From Klebsiella quasivariicola (GTDB lineage Bacteria; Pseudomonadota; Gammaproteobacteria; Enterobacterales; Enterobacteriaceae), in the NCBI RefSeq assembly GCF_002269255.1, contig NZ_CP022823.1, positions 1,922,001-1,986,000 on the forward strand: a stretch of 64,000 bases of DNA. Direction: 5' to 3'. The notes below the pieces were generated by a model. It did no database searches. It was not told where the DNA came from and saw only the letters and a program-made list of their open reading frames with translations. A program made the position numbers and the translations under genes. The stretch's first letter is position 1. Each line of letters begins with the position of its first letter. Of the stretch, positions 1 through 8,660 are shown piece after piece.

Positions 1-1350
1 CTGCGCCAGCGCACGGTGAAGGGGGAAATCCAGGCGGTGCTCTGCGGGAGCGCCTTTAAAAACAAAGGCGTGCAGCGCATGCTCGATGCGGTGGTGGAGC
101 TGATGCCGTCGCCGCTGGATATTCCGGCGATACAAGGCGTTGATGAGAAAGGCCAGCCGGCGGAACGCCATCCGAGCGACGATGAGCCGCTGTCGGCGCT
201 GGCGTTTAAACTGATGACCGACCCCTACGTCGGCCAGCTGACCTTTATCCGCGTCTACTCCGGGACGCTGAAGAAAGGCGATGCGGTGTGGAACCCGGTG
301 AAGGGCAAGAAAGAGCGCATCGGGCGTATCGTGCTGATGCAGGCCAACGACCGCCACGAAGTTGACGAACTGCACGCCGGGGATATCGCGGCCTGCGTCG
401 GTCTGAAGGATGTGACCACCGGTGATACGCTGTGCGATCCGGATGCGATCATTACCCTCGAACGGATGGAGTTTCCGGAGCCGGTGATTTCGCTGGCCAT
501 CGAGCCGAAGACCAAAGCGGATCAGGAGAAAATGGGCATCGCGCTGCAGCGGCTGGCGGCGGAAGATCCGTCGTTCCGTCTACATACCGATGAAGAGTCC
601 GGCCAGACGATTATCTCCGGCATGGGCGAGCTGCATCTGGAGATCATTGTCGACCGGATGAAGCGCGAGTTTGGCGTCGAGGCCAACATTGGTCGTCCGC
701 AGGTCACCTACCGCGAAACCCTGCGCAAGAAAGTGATGGACGTGGAAGGCAAATTTGTGCGCCAGTCCGGCGGCAAAGGGCAGTACGGGCACGTTGTGCT
801 GACCCTGGAGCCGCTGGAGCCGGGCAGCGGTTTCGTCTTCGAGGACGCCACCAAAGGCGGCGTGGTGCCACGCGAGTACATCCCTTCCGTGGAGAAAGGG
901 CTGCGCGAAGCGATGGGCACCGGCGTGCTGGCGGGTTATCCGGTGGTTGACGTGAAAGCGACCCTGACCTTCGGGTCGTACCACGACGTGGACTCCTCGG
1001 AGATGGCGTTCCGCATGGCGGCGATCTTTGGCTTCCGGGAAGGCGCGCGCAAAGCGGATCCGGTGATCCTTGAGCCGGTGATGCACGTCGAGGTGGAGAC
1101 GCCGGAAGAGTACGCCGGGAATATTATGGGCGATCTCTCTTCCCGTCGCGGGATGGTGCAGGGGATGGAAGAGCGCTTCGGCAGCCAGATCATCCGCGCC
1201 GACGTGCCGCTGGCGGAGATGTTTGGTTATTCCACCACGCTGCGCTCGATGTCGCAGGGACGGGCAACCTACAGCATGGAGTTCCACCATTACGCGGAAG
1301 CGCCGCGTAATGTGGCGGATGAAATCATCGCCAGCCGCGCGAAAAGCTAA
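1..1350 (+). CDS. fusA2: Elongation factor G paralogue, 3' part only
   Basis: The reading frame is open from base 1, so the N-terminal GTPase domain lies outside the window. The visible 449 residues cover the end of domain G and domains II to V of EF-G. Recognisable stretches are the domain II segment with YSGTLKKGD, the domain III stretch ISGMGELHLEII, the domain IV stretch QSGGKGQYGHV and the C-terminal domain V with GYSTTLRSMSQGRATYSMEF. EF-G drives translocation and, with RRF, ribosome recycling in the cytoplasm. No rpsL/rpsG/tufA genes are next to it; the neighbour is sbcB, so this is probably the second EF-G copy (fusA2 type) that Klebsiella carries rather than the str-operon gene. The family is certain; the paralogue label is inference from context. 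Confidence 0.88.
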   Translation: MRQRTVKGEIQAVLCGSAFKNKGVQRMLDAVVELMPSPLDIPAIQGVDEKGQPAERHPSDDEPLSALAFKLMTDPYVGQLTFIRVYSGTLKKGDAVWNPVKGKKERIGRIVLMQANDRHEVDELHAGDIAACVGLKDVTTGDTLCDPDAIITLERMEFPEPVISLAIEPKTKADQEKMGIALQRLAAEDPSFRLHTDEESGQTIISGMGELHLEIIVDRMKREFGVEANIGRPQVTYRETLRKKVMDVEGKFVRQSGGKGQYGHVVLTLEPLEPGSGFVFEDATKGGVVPREYIPSVEKGLREAMGTGVLAGYPVVDVKATLTFGSYHDVDSSEMAFRMAAIFGFREGARKADPVILEPVMHVEVETPEEYAGNIMGDLSSRRGMVQGMEERFGSQIIRADVPLAEMFGYSTTLRSMSQGRATYSMEFHHYAEAPRNVADEIIASRAKS

Positions 1351-1356
1351 GCAATG

Positions 1357-1389
1357 TTCCCGGGTAAGGCGTTAGCCGCAACCCGGGAA
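1357..1389. terminator. Bidirectional hairpin terminator between fusA2 and sbcB
   Basis: A perfect 9-bp inverted repeat (TTCCCGGGT and ACCCGGGAA) with a 15-nt loop sits between two convergent stop codons. There is no long T run, so termination strength is uncertain. Position and symmetry suggest it serves both genes. Confidence 0.55.
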
Positions 1390-1399
1390 TTTCAGCCAA

Positions 1400-2824
1400 T
1401 CAGACAATATCCTGTGCGTACTGCCACAGCGCCTTCAGCTGCGCCAGCTTCTCTTTATCATCCGCATACTGCTGATACAGCATCTGCAGCTCATCGGCAT
1501 AGGCTTGCAAAAACTCTGGCGTAAACACCTGACGACGGTGCTCTAACCAGCGCTGCTGCTCATGTTCATCGAGCGTGCCGGGGAAGTTGCGCGCCCGGTA
1601 GTTAAACAGCAGGCGTTCGATGCGCTTGTCGGCGAAGGTGATATCCAGCGCCGGCAGATTGCGCGGTTCGGTTTCCAGCACGATTTTCATCGCCGCGCGG
1701 TCGGCATCGCTAAAGAACCCATTGTACAGCTGGGCGTCGACGTTTTCGGACGGCACGAACGGCTCGGCTTCGGCATAGACCGCCACCACTTTCTCCCGCA
1801 CCTGCGGATTCGCCCGCAGCAGCTGGGCATTCTCCAGACAGCGCTGAATGGAGATCCCCAGCCGGTCGGCATCCTGCGGGCGCAGGGTATTGGCCTGAGC
1901 CAGCACCGGACATTTATTGAGATGCACCAGCTTGATCGGCGCTGCCGGCAGATCGCCAAGCTCGGCGCGCGGGGTGTAAAGCCGCTCGCGCAAGGCATCG
2001 GCATCCAGTTCCAGCAGCGGCGCCATATCGCCCGCCAGATCGACCATAATCACCGCATTGCGGTTTTCCGGATGCCAGGCCAGGGGCGCCACCAGGCTGG
2101 TGTTGCCGCGCGCGGCGCCAAACATGCCGGAGACATGCACCAGCGGTTTCATCTGCGGCACGTCGATGAGCGTCGCCAGCTTGCGCTTATTGCGGTGGCT
2201 GTAGAGATAATCAAACAGCCGCGGCTGCCGGGTTTTCACCAGCTTCGCCATGGCGATGGTGGCGTACACATCGGCCATCGCGTCATGGGCGTTCTGGTGT
2301 TCAATACCGTTGGCGACGGTCAGATGTTCAAGCCGGAAGCTCGGCAACCCTTCGTCATTCTCCGGCCAGGCGATCCCTTCCGGGCGCAGGGCATAGCAGG
2401 CGCGCATCACGTCGAGCAGATCCCAGCGCGAGTTATCGTGCTGCCAGCTCCAGGCATAAGGGTCATAGAAGTTGCGATAGAAGATATTCCGCGTCACTTC
2501 GTCATCAAAGCGCACGTTGTTATAGCCGACGATACAGGTTTGCGGCACCGTGAACAGATCGTGGATGCGGCGGGCAAACGCGGCCTCATTATCCCCTTTG
2601 GCCAGCGCTTCCTGCGGGGTGATCCCGGTGATCATCACCGCCTGCGGCTGCGGCAGGTAATCGTCAGCGGGTTTGCAGTAAAACACTTCGGGCTCGCCGA
2701 GCACATTCAGCTCCGCGTCGGTGCGGATGGCGGCGAACTGCGCCGGCCGGTCGAGGGAAGGGCTGGTGCCGAAGGTTTCATAATCGTGGAATAAAAATCC
2801 GGGCTGGTTGACGCTATCTTGCAT
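1400..2824 (-). CDS. sbcB: Exodeoxyribonuclease I
   Basis: A 474-residue protein, within one residue of the E. coli enzyme. It degrades single-stranded DNA 3' to 5' and acts in mismatch repair and in suppressing RecF-pathway recombination. The DEDDh exonuclease core is visible: Exo I motif with D14 and E16 in HDYETFG, Exo II around YNNVRFDDEV, and Exo III in NAHDAMADVYAT. The C-terminal SH3-like and helical domains of ExoI follow. It starts at ATG 2824 and converges on fusA2, while dacD diverges upstream, the same order as in E. coli. Nothing unusual is seen. Confidence 0.97.
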   Translation of the reverse strand: MQDSVNQPGFLFHDYETFGTSPSLDRPAQFAAIRTDAELNVLGEPEVFYCKPADDYLPQPQAVMITGITPQEALAKGDNEAAFARRIHDLFTVPQTCIVGYNNVRFDDEVTRNIFYRNFYDPYAWSWQHDNSRWDLLDVMRACYALRPEGIAWPENDEGLPSFRLEHLTVANGIEHQNAHDAMADVYATIAMAKLVKTRQPRLFDYLYSHRNKRKLATLIDVPQMKPLVHVSGMFGAARGNTSLVAPLAWHPENRNAVIMVDLAGDMAPLLELDADALRERLYTPRAELGDLPAAPIKLVHLNKCPVLAQANTLRPQDADRLGISIQRCLENAQLLRANPQVREKVVAVYAEAEPFVPSENVDAQLYNGFFSDADRAAMKIVLETEPRNLPALDITFADKRIERLLFNYRARNFPGTLDEHEQQRWLEHRRQVFTPEFLQAYADELQMLYQQYADDKEKLAQLKALWQYAQDIV

Positions 2825-2998
2825 AGTCTGTTCATTATCCGTGGTGGCGTGCGACCGGTATGGTAAACGATTTGCCCGGTCATCAGAAGGGTCGCGGCAA
2901 GCAACTTCCTCTGCTGTGTCATATTTTCTTGCAATTAAACCCTGATATGAAACGCGAAGTTCCGTAAAAAGGACGGCGGATCTGTAAATCTAGAGGAT

Positions 2999-4168
2999 AT
3001 GCCGTTGAAAGGCCGTTTGTTTATTGCTGTATCTTTGCTCGCTTCGAGCGTTTCCTGCGCATTTGCCGTCGACTTACCTGCTACGGTCGCGCCGCCTTCC
3101 ATTCAGGCTGGCTCCTGGGTGCTGATGGATTACACCACCGGTCAGGTCCTGACCGCGGGTAACGAACATCAGCAGCGCAATCCTGCCAGTCTGACCAAAC
3201 TGATGACCGGCTACGTGGTCGATCGCGCCATCGACAGCCATCGTATCACCTTTGACGATATCGTCACCGTGGGTAAAGACGCCTGGGCGAAGGGCAACCC
3301 GGTGTTCGACGGGTCATCGCTGATGTTCTTAAAGCCAGGGGATCGCGTCAGCGTCCGCGACCTCAGCCGCGGGCTGATTGTCGACTCCGGTAACGACGCC
3401 TGCGTCGCGCTGGCCGACTATGTCGCCGGCGGCCAGCCGCAGTTTGTCGCCCTGATGAATCAGTATGTCGAAAAACTGCACCTGCGGGACACCCATTTCG
3501 AAACCGTCCACGGCCTCGACGCTCCGGGCCAGCACAGTTCGGCCTATGACCTCGCGGTGCTCTCGCGGGCGATTATTCATGGCGAACCTGACGTCTACCA
3601 CATGTACAGCCAGAAAAGCCTGACGTGGAACGGGATCACCCAGCAAAACCGTAACGGTCTGCTGTGGGATAAAACCATGAACGTCGATGGCCTGAAAACG
3701 GGCCACACCTCGGGCGCCGGGTTCAACCTGATCGCCTCGGCGGTGGATGGCCAGCGCCGGCTGATCGCCGTGGTGATGGGGGCGGACAGTCCGAAAGGCC
3801 GCGAGCAGCAGGCCGCTAAACTGTTGCACTGGGGGCAGCAGAACTTCGACACCGTGCAGGTGCTGCAGAAGGGCCAGAAGGTCGGCAGCGAACGCATCTG
3901 GTACGGAGATAAAGAGCAGATTAAGCTCGGCACCGATCAGGATTTCTGGTTAGCGCTGCCGAAGGCGGAAGTGTCGCGGATTAAAGCGAAATATGTGCTG
4001 GATAAGAAGGATCTGGAGGCGCCGATCGCCGCCAACCAGCGGGTCGGCGAGATTTCGCTGTATGACGGCGACAAGGTGGTGGGGCACTATCCGCTGGTCA
4101 CCCTCGAAAGCATCAATAAAGGCGGGGTGTTCTCGCGAATGAGCGATTACCTGCACCACGAGCTGTAA
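2999..4168 (+). CDS. dacD: D-alanyl-D-alanine carboxypeptidase PBP6b
   Basis: A periplasmic low-molecular-weight penicillin-binding protein of 389 residues that removes the terminal D-Ala from peptidoglycan pentapeptides. A signal peptide ends near residue 23 (SCAFA-VDLP). The three serine-transferase motifs are present: SxxK as S64-L-T-K67, SxN as S130-G-N132, and KTG in GLKTGHTSG. The C-terminal beta domain and an amphipathic membrane-binding tail (GVFSRMSDYLHHEL) follow, as in DacA/DacC/DacD. The ATG at 2999 has an AGAGGA ribosome site. The sbcB-dacD-gyrI order supports dacD over dacA or dacC. Confidence 0.95.
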   Translation: MPLKGRLFIAVSLLASSVSCAFAVDLPATVAPPSIQAGSWVLMDYTTGQVLTAGNEHQQRNPASLTKLMTGYVVDRAIDSHRITFDDIVTVGKDAWAKGNPVFDGSSLMFLKPGDRVSVRDLSRGLIVDSGNDACVALADYVAGGQPQFVALMNQYVEKLHLRDTHFETVHGLDAPGQHSSAYDLAVLSRAIIHGEPDVYHMYSQKSLTWNGITQQNRNGLLWDKTMNVDGLKTGHTSGAGFNLIASAVDGQRRLIAVVMGADSPKGREQQAAKLLHWGQQNFDTVQVLQKGQKVGSERIWYGDKEQIKLGTDQDFWLALPKAEVSRIKAKYVLDKKDLEAPIAANQRVGEISLYDGDKVVGHYPLVTLESINKGGVFSRMSDYLHHEL

Positions 4169-4175
4169 CCATGAT

Positions 4176-4204
4176 AACCGCCTCTTTGCAGGCGGTTTTT
4201 TTTC
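4176..4204 (+). terminator. Rho-independent terminator of dacD
   Basis: An 8-bp stem AACCGCCT/AGGCGGTT with a 6-nt loop is followed by an unbroken run of eight T. It lies a few bases after the dacD stop codon. Confidence 0.9.
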
Positions 4205-4302
4205 GTCTGTCGCTCCTGCTGGCGGGGCGCCTGTTTTTTCAGCAGTGTGATGGCGACTCTGTGAATTCGCGCACATACTGAGGGGGGATCTCCTGTTAAA
4301 TT

Positions 4303-4322
4303 AACTGTATATTAATACAGTC
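4303..4322 (+). promoter_or_regulatory. LexA (SOS) box upstream of gyrI
   Basis: The site has the form CTG-N10-CAG with an alternating A/T core (TATATTAATA), flanked by A on the left and T on the right. This is very close to the enterobacterial LexA consensus. It lies about 24 bases before the gyrI start codon, where LexA would block the promoter. E. coli sbmC/gyrI is a known SOS gene. Confidence 0.88.
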
Positions 4323-4344
4323 CTTTATTTCCAAAGGAGGCAAG

Positions 4345-4818
4345 ATGAACTACAGCGTCACCACCCTCGGCAAGAAAACCATTGCCGGTTTCCATCTGGT
4401 CGGGCCCTGGGAGCACACGGTCAAGCAGGGGTTTGAGCAACTGATGATGTGGGTTGAGAACCGTCAGGTGCCCGCCCGGGAATGGGTGGCCGTCTACTAC
4501 GATAACCCGGAGGAAGTGCCAGCGGAAAAACTGCGCTGCGCGACGGCGGTGACCGTTGATGAGAATTACGTCATTCCCGCCAACAGCGAAGGGGTGATAC
4601 TGACGGCGATTGCCGGCGGGGATTACGCCTGCGCCCGCGCGCGGGTGGTGGATTACGACTTCGCCACCCCGTGGATGCAGTTTTTTGACAGCCTGCAGCA
4701 GAGCACGGCGTATCGCATCGCCCCCCAGCCCTGCTTTGAGGTCTATCTTAACGACGGCAACCACGACGGCTACTGGGATATCGACATGTATGTTCCCGTT
4801 GAGCGCGTCGCGTCGTAG
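4345..4818 (+). CDS. gyrI: DNA gyrase inhibitory protein GyrI (SbmC)
   Basis: A 157-residue GyrI-like (SRPBCC/AraC effector-binding fold) cytoplasmic protein. In E. coli it binds gyrase, lowers supercoiling activity and protects against microcin B17 and other gyrase poisons. It starts MNYSVTTLGKKTIAGFHLVG and ends with the DGYWDIDMYVPV strand typical of the fold. A strong ribosome site (AAAGGAGG) precedes the ATG, and a LexA box lies just upstream. Length and gene order (dacD-gyrI-yeeA) match E. coli. Confidence 0.94.
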   Translation: MNYSVTTLGKKTIAGFHLVGPWEHTVKQGFEQLMMWVENRQVPAREWVAVYYDNPEEVPAEKLRCATAVTVDENYVIPANSEGVILTAIAGGDYACARARVVDYDFATPWMQFFDSLQQSTAYRIAPQPCFEVYLNDGNHDGYWDIDMYVPVERVAS

Positions 4819-4916
4819 CGGTTTACCCCTGTTTCGGACAAGGTTTTTTACATTCCCGGCATGCTCCGGGCGAAAAAGCAGTTACAATTGGCCTTTTCGT
4901 TTTGCCGGAGAGGGTT

Positions 4917-5975
4917 GTGCGCGCTGATAAATCACTCAAGCCATTTGAGATCCGCTTGTATCGCCATTATCGGGTGGTGCATGGTGTGCGGATTGCGCTG
5001 GCCTTTGTGCTCACCTTTTTGCTGGTGCGGCTGCTGAACGTGCCTGAGGGAACCTGGCCTCTCATCACTCTGGTGGTGGTGATGGGGCCGATCTCCTTCT
5101 GGGGTAACGTCGTGCCGCGGGCGTTTCAGCGTATCGGCGGCACGATCCTCGGTTCGGCGCTGGGGCTGGTGGCGCTGAAGCTTGAGCTCATCTCTCTGCC
5201 GCTGATGGTCCTCTGGTGCGCGGCGGCGATGTTCCTCTGCGGCTGGCTGGCGCTGGGCAAGAAACCCTATCAGGCGCTGCTGATCGGCATTACTCTGTCG
5301 GTGGTGGTCGGGGCGCCGCCCGGCGATATGCATACCGCGCTGTGGCGAAGCGGCGACGTGATCTTCGGCTCGCTGCTGGCGATGCTGTTTACCGGCATCT
5401 GGCCGCAGCGGGCGTTCATCCACTGGCGCATCCAGATGGCCAGCTATGTCACCAACTTTAACCGCCTCTACCAGGCCGGCTTCTCGCCAAATCTGGTGGA
5501 TCGACCGCGGCTGGAAAAGCATCTCCAGCAGGCGCTGAACGACGTGGTTAAAATGCGCGGGCTGATCACCCCCGCCAGCAAAGAGACGCACATCCAGAAG
5601 GCGATCTTCGAGGCTATCCAGACCGTCAGCCGCAACCTCGTCTGCATGCTGGAGCTGCAGATCAACGCCTGGTGGGCAACGCGTCCGGGTCACTTTGTGA
5701 TGCTCAATGCGCACACCCTGCGGGAGACGCAGCAGATGACCCAGCAGACGCTGTTGTCCATCGCCCACGCGCTGTACGAAGGGAACCCTCAGCCTGTGCG
5801 CGCCAACAATGAAAAGCTGACTGAGATCGTCCTCGAACTGCGCCAGCTGCTGAAAGAGCAGGGTGATGACGGCCTGGCGGAAACCCCGGTCCATGGCTAT
5901 GTTTGGCTCTCAATCGAACTGGCGCGCCAGCTGGAGCTGCTCTCGCATCTGATCTGCCGCGCGTTGCGCAAATAA
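4917..5975 (+). CDS. yeeA: Inner-membrane FUSC-family protein YeeA
   Basis: A 352-residue homologue of E. coli YeeA, in the aromatic acid exporter/FUSC family. The N-terminal half carries several hydrophobic spans (residues about 20-160) with the conserved GPISFWGNVVPRAF and FTGIWPQRAF stretches; the C-terminal half is a cytoplasmic helical domain. Substrate unknown. I chose the GTG at 4917 because the product then begins MRADKSL as in E. coli and a GGAGAGG site lies just upstream; a TTG 15 bases earlier is less likely. It overlaps nothing and runs in the same direction as gyrI and tmaR. Confidence 0.88.
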   Translation: MRADKSLKPFEIRLYRHYRVVHGVRIALAFVLTFLLVRLLNVPEGTWPLITLVVVMGPISFWGNVVPRAFQRIGGTILGSALGLVALKLELISLPLMVLWCAAAMFLCGWLALGKKPYQALLIGITLSVVVGAPPGDMHTALWRSGDVIFGSLLAMLFTGIWPQRAFIHWRIQMASYVTNFNRLYQAGFSPNLVDRPRLEKHLQQALNDVVKMRGLITPASKETHIQKAIFEAIQTVSRNLVCMLELQINAWWATRPGHFVMLNAHTLRETQQMTQQTLLSIAHALYEGNPQPVRANNEKLTEIVLELRQLLKEQGDDGLAETPVHGYVWLSIELARQLELLSHLICRALRK

Positions 5976-6142
5976 ACACCAGATGCACCGGGTAACCACA
6001 TGGGTTGTTTCGATTCAGCAGCGTTTAGGGTTATGATAAACGCAAAGGAAAAAACATTGTCATCAGCGGCTGCTAGCAGTTATGTTAGCCCTATAACGCA
6101 GTCGCTTTACGAATCCGAATCTCAATTATTAGGGGTGTAAAA

Positions 6143-6466
6143 ATGGAAACAACTAAGCCTTCTTTCCAGGACGTACTGGAGTTTGTTCGTCTGTACCGTC
6201 GTAAGAACAAACTGCAGCGTGAAATTCAGGACGTTGAGAAAAAGATCCGTGATAACCAGAAGCGCGTTCTGCTGCTGGACAACCTCAGCGACTACATCAA
6301 ACCGGGCATGAGCGTGGAAGCCATCCAGGGCATCATCGCCAGCATGAAGAGCGATTACGAAGATCGCGTTGATGATTACATCATCAAAAATGCCGAGCTG
6401 TCCAAAGAGCGCCGCGACATCTCGAAAAAACTGAAAGTGATGGGCGAAGCCAAAGTCGAAAGCTAA
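6143..6466 (+). CDS. tmaR: Cell-pole PTS regulator TmaR (YeeX, DUF496)
   Basis: A 107-residue, charged, mostly coiled-coil protein of the DUF496 family. E. coli TmaR forms polar clusters that hold PTS Enzyme I and so tune sugar uptake; clustering depends on phosphorylation of Tyr72. This copy has Tyr at position 72 in MKSDYEDRVDDY. The ATG has a TAGGGG-type ribosome site. Low-GC codon use compared with neighbours is usual for a highly expressed small gene. Confidence 0.92.
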   Translation: METTKPSFQDVLEFVRLYRRKNKLQREIQDVEKKIRDNQKRVLLLDNLSDYIKPGMSVEAIQGIIASMKSDYEDRVDDYIIKNAELSKERRDISKKLKVMGEAKVES

Positions 6467-6780
6467 ACCCTGCCGGTCCGGCGGCGGTCAGCGTCGCCGG
6501 GCTGTTCCGCGTTTCCCTCTCTTCCCTGCTTTTTTCTGCGAAAACTTTGTTCCGGCAACTGCCTCTCCTCACCGACACTTTGCTATACTGGCCCGCGAAA
6601 AACGTATTGATATCGGAAAGGTTTCTCTCATCCTGGCCGGGCATCTGACGCAGCGGCGTCAGGGCGATATCTCAACACCTCTCACCTCTCCGACGATCGA
6701 TTCGCCAGAAGACAAACTCAGGTGCTGACCGGGCGCGACAGAACTCTTCCGCTGCTTTCGCCGACAGGAGTCAACCTCAC
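6467..6780. other. Intergenic region between tmaR and cobS
   Basis: 314 bases without a convincing gene. I looked for a cobU remnant and for a cobalamin riboswitch (B12 box) ahead of cobS and saw neither. The half near cobS has a possible promoter-like TTGCTATACT stretch near 6580-6590, compatible with a cobS-cobT leader. Nothing else can be supported. Confidence 0.4.
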
Positions 6781-7521
6781 GTGATTAAGTCATTCTTTGC
6801 TGCACTCTCGTTTATCAGCCGCCTGCCGGTCCCGGCGCGGTTATCTCAGGGCCTGGAGATCGAACAGTACCAGCGCAGTATCGTCACCTTTCCGCTGGTC
6901 GGTTTACTGCTTGGCGCCATCGCCGGCGCGGTGGCGCTCCTCCTGCATCCGTGGTGCGGCGTCCCGCTGGCGGCGCTGTTCGGCGTGCTGGCGCTGGCGC
7001 TGCTCACCGGCGGATTCCATCTTGACGGGCTGGCTGATACCTGCGACGGCATTTTCTCCGCCCGCACCCGCGATCGGATGCTGGAGATCATGCGCGACAG
7101 CCGGCTGGGCACCCACGGCGGGCTGGCGCTGATCTTCGTACTGGTAGCGAAAGTGCTGGCGATCGGCGAGCTGCTGCTGCGTGATATCCACCCCATCGCA
7201 GCCCTGGCGGCGGCCTGCGCCGTCGGTCGCGGGATGGCGGTGCTGCTGATGTATCGTCATCGCTATGCGCGGGAAAAGGGGCTGGGCAATCTGTTTATCG
7301 GCAAAATTAGCCTGCAGCAGACGCTGGTGACGATGGCGATGGCGATCGCGCTGGCCACCGCCCTGCTGGGGCTGCAGGGGCTGCGCGCCGCGCTGATCAC
7401 CCTGGTGCTGATCTGGGGTCTGGGATGGGCGCTGAAGCGAACCCTCGGCGGGCAGACCGGAGATACCCTCGGGGCGGCGATTGAGCTGGGCGAATTACTC
7501 TTTTTACTGGCGCTGCTGTAA
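6781..7521 (+). CDS. cobS: Adenosylcobinamide-GDP ribazoletransferase
   Basis: A 246-residue integral inner-membrane enzyme that joins adenosylcobinamide-GDP to alpha-ribazole (or its phosphate), the last assembly step of cobalamin. The family signature GGFHLDGLADTCDG, with acidic metal-binding residues, lies near residues 77-90, and GGQTGDTLGA lies near the C-terminus; about seven hydrophobic segments are visible. Translation probably starts at GTG 6781 after an ACAGGAG site. cobT follows 27 bases downstream, so the two form an operon. cobU, which usually accompanies them in E. coli, is not in this window. Confidence 0.95.
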   Translation: MIKSFFAALSFISRLPVPARLSQGLEIEQYQRSIVTFPLVGLLLGAIAGAVALLLHPWCGVPLAALFGVLALALLTGGFHLDGLADTCDGIFSARTRDRMLEIMRDSRLGTHGGLALIFVLVAKVLAIGELLLRDIHPIAALAAACAVGRGMAVLLMYRHRYAREKGLGNLFIGKISLQQTLVTMAMAIALATALLGLQGLRAALITLVLIWGLGWALKRTLGGQTGDTLGAAIELGELLFLLALL

Positions 7522-7548
7522 GGCCTGACGCCAACGGTGAGGAACAGA

Positions 7549-8616
7549 ATGGAAACACTTTCGGCGTTACTGGCTGCCATTCCGCAGCCCGATGTGGCGG
7601 CCATGGCGCGCGCTCAGCAGCATATTGATGGCCTGTTAAAGCCGCCCGGCAGCCTTGGCCGTCTGGAGTCGCTGGCGGTGCAGCTGGCCGGTCTGCCTGG
7701 CTTGCAGGGGCAGCTGGCGCTGGCGGAGAAAGCGATCGTGGTCATGTGCGCCGACCATGGCGTCTGGCATGAAGGCGTGACCCCTTCGCCGCAGGGGGTG
7801 ACGGCCATTCATGCCGGCAATATGGTGCGGGGCAACACCGGCGTCTGCGTGCTGGCGGCGCAGGCCGGGGCCAGGGTGCAGGTGGTGGATGTCGGCATCG
7901 ATGCCGACCCGCTGCCGGGCCTGATTAACCTCAAGGTGGCCCGCGGTAGCGGGAATATCGCCCGGACGGCGGCGATGAGTCGCCAGCAGGCGGAGACGGT
8001 GCTGCTGGCCAGCATGCATCTCACCCGCCAGCTCGCCGCCGACGGGGTGAAATTTTTTGGCGTCGGCGAACTGGGAATGGCCAATACCACCCCGGCCGCA
8101 GCCGTGATCAGTGTCCTGACGGGCAGCGATCCTGACGCCGTGGTGGGCTGTGGGGCCAATCTGCCGCTGGCGCAGCGGGGCCATAAGGTGGCGGTGGTGC
8201 GCCAGGCGATAGCCCTTAACCAGCCGAACCCGGAAGAGGGGCTGGATGTCCTGGCGAAGGTGGGCGGTTACGATCTGGTGGGCATGACCGGGGTGATCCT
8301 CGGGGCGGCCTCCTGTGGCCTGCCGGTGGTGCTGGATGGCTTCCTCTCCTATGCCTCTGCCCTGGCCGCCTGCCGCATGGCCCCGTCGGCGCACCCTTAT
8401 CTTATTCCTTCACACCTGTCGGCGGAGAAAGGAGCGCAGATCGCCCTCGACGCGCTGGGTCTGCGGCCGTATCTCGATATGGACATGCGCCTGGGAGAGG
8501 GCAGCGGCGCCGCGCTGGCGATGCACCTGTTGGATGCCGCCAGCGTGATGTACAACCAGATGGGAACGCTGGCGCAGAGCAATATTGTGTTGCCCGATAG
8601 CGCGCCGTCATCCTGA
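7549..8616 (+). CDS. cobT: Nicotinate-nucleotide--dimethylbenzimidazole phosphoribosyltransferase
   Basis: A 355-residue cytoplasmic enzyme that transfers phosphoribose from nicotinate mononucleotide to 5,6-dimethylbenzimidazole, giving the lower ligand used by CobS. The diagnostic stretches are LKPPGSLGRLE near residue 35, CADHGV, GELGMANTTPAAA and the C-terminal RLGEGSGAALA, whose Glu matches the catalytic Glu known from Salmonella CobT. I start at ATG 7549 (GTGAGGA ribosome site); an in-frame GTG four codons upstream is possible. It is the second gene of cobS-cobT. Confidence 0.95.
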   Translation: METLSALLAAIPQPDVAAMARAQQHIDGLLKPPGSLGRLESLAVQLAGLPGLQGQLALAEKAIVVMCADHGVWHEGVTPSPQGVTAIHAGNMVRGNTGVCVLAAQAGARVQVVDVGIDADPLPGLINLKVARGSGNIARTAAMSRQQAETVLLASMHLTRQLAADGVKFFGVGELGMANTTPAAAVISVLTGSDPDAVVGCGANLPLAQRGHKVAVVRQAIALNQPNPEEGLDVLAKVGGYDLVGMTGVILGAASCGLPVVLDGFLSYASALAACRMAPSAHPYLIPSHLSAEKGAQIALDALGLRPYLDMDMRLGEGSGAALAMHLLDAASVMYNQMGTLAQSNIVLPDSAPSS

Positions 8617-8623
8617 TGGTAAA

Positions 8624-8660
8624 GCGCATCGTCCCGCGATGGGGGCGATGCGCCGGGTTT
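8624..8660 (+). terminator. Hairpin after cobT
   Basis: GCGCATCG and CGATGCGC form an 8-bp stem with a 13-nt loop, followed by a short GGGTTT. It lies between the convergent cobT and SAH-hydrolase-like stops. The T run is short, so its strength as a terminator is doubtful. Confidence 0.4.

Noticed and set aside
1562..2794. Long plus-strand open frame opposite sbcB
   Set aside because: His/Arg/Gln-rich shadow of a high-GC gene on the other strand.
6467..6780. Possible cobalamin riboswitch or cobU remnant before cobS
   Set aside because: No B12-box-like sequence, no GxxGxGKS-type CobU start and no continuous frame matching CobU were found in the 314 bases.
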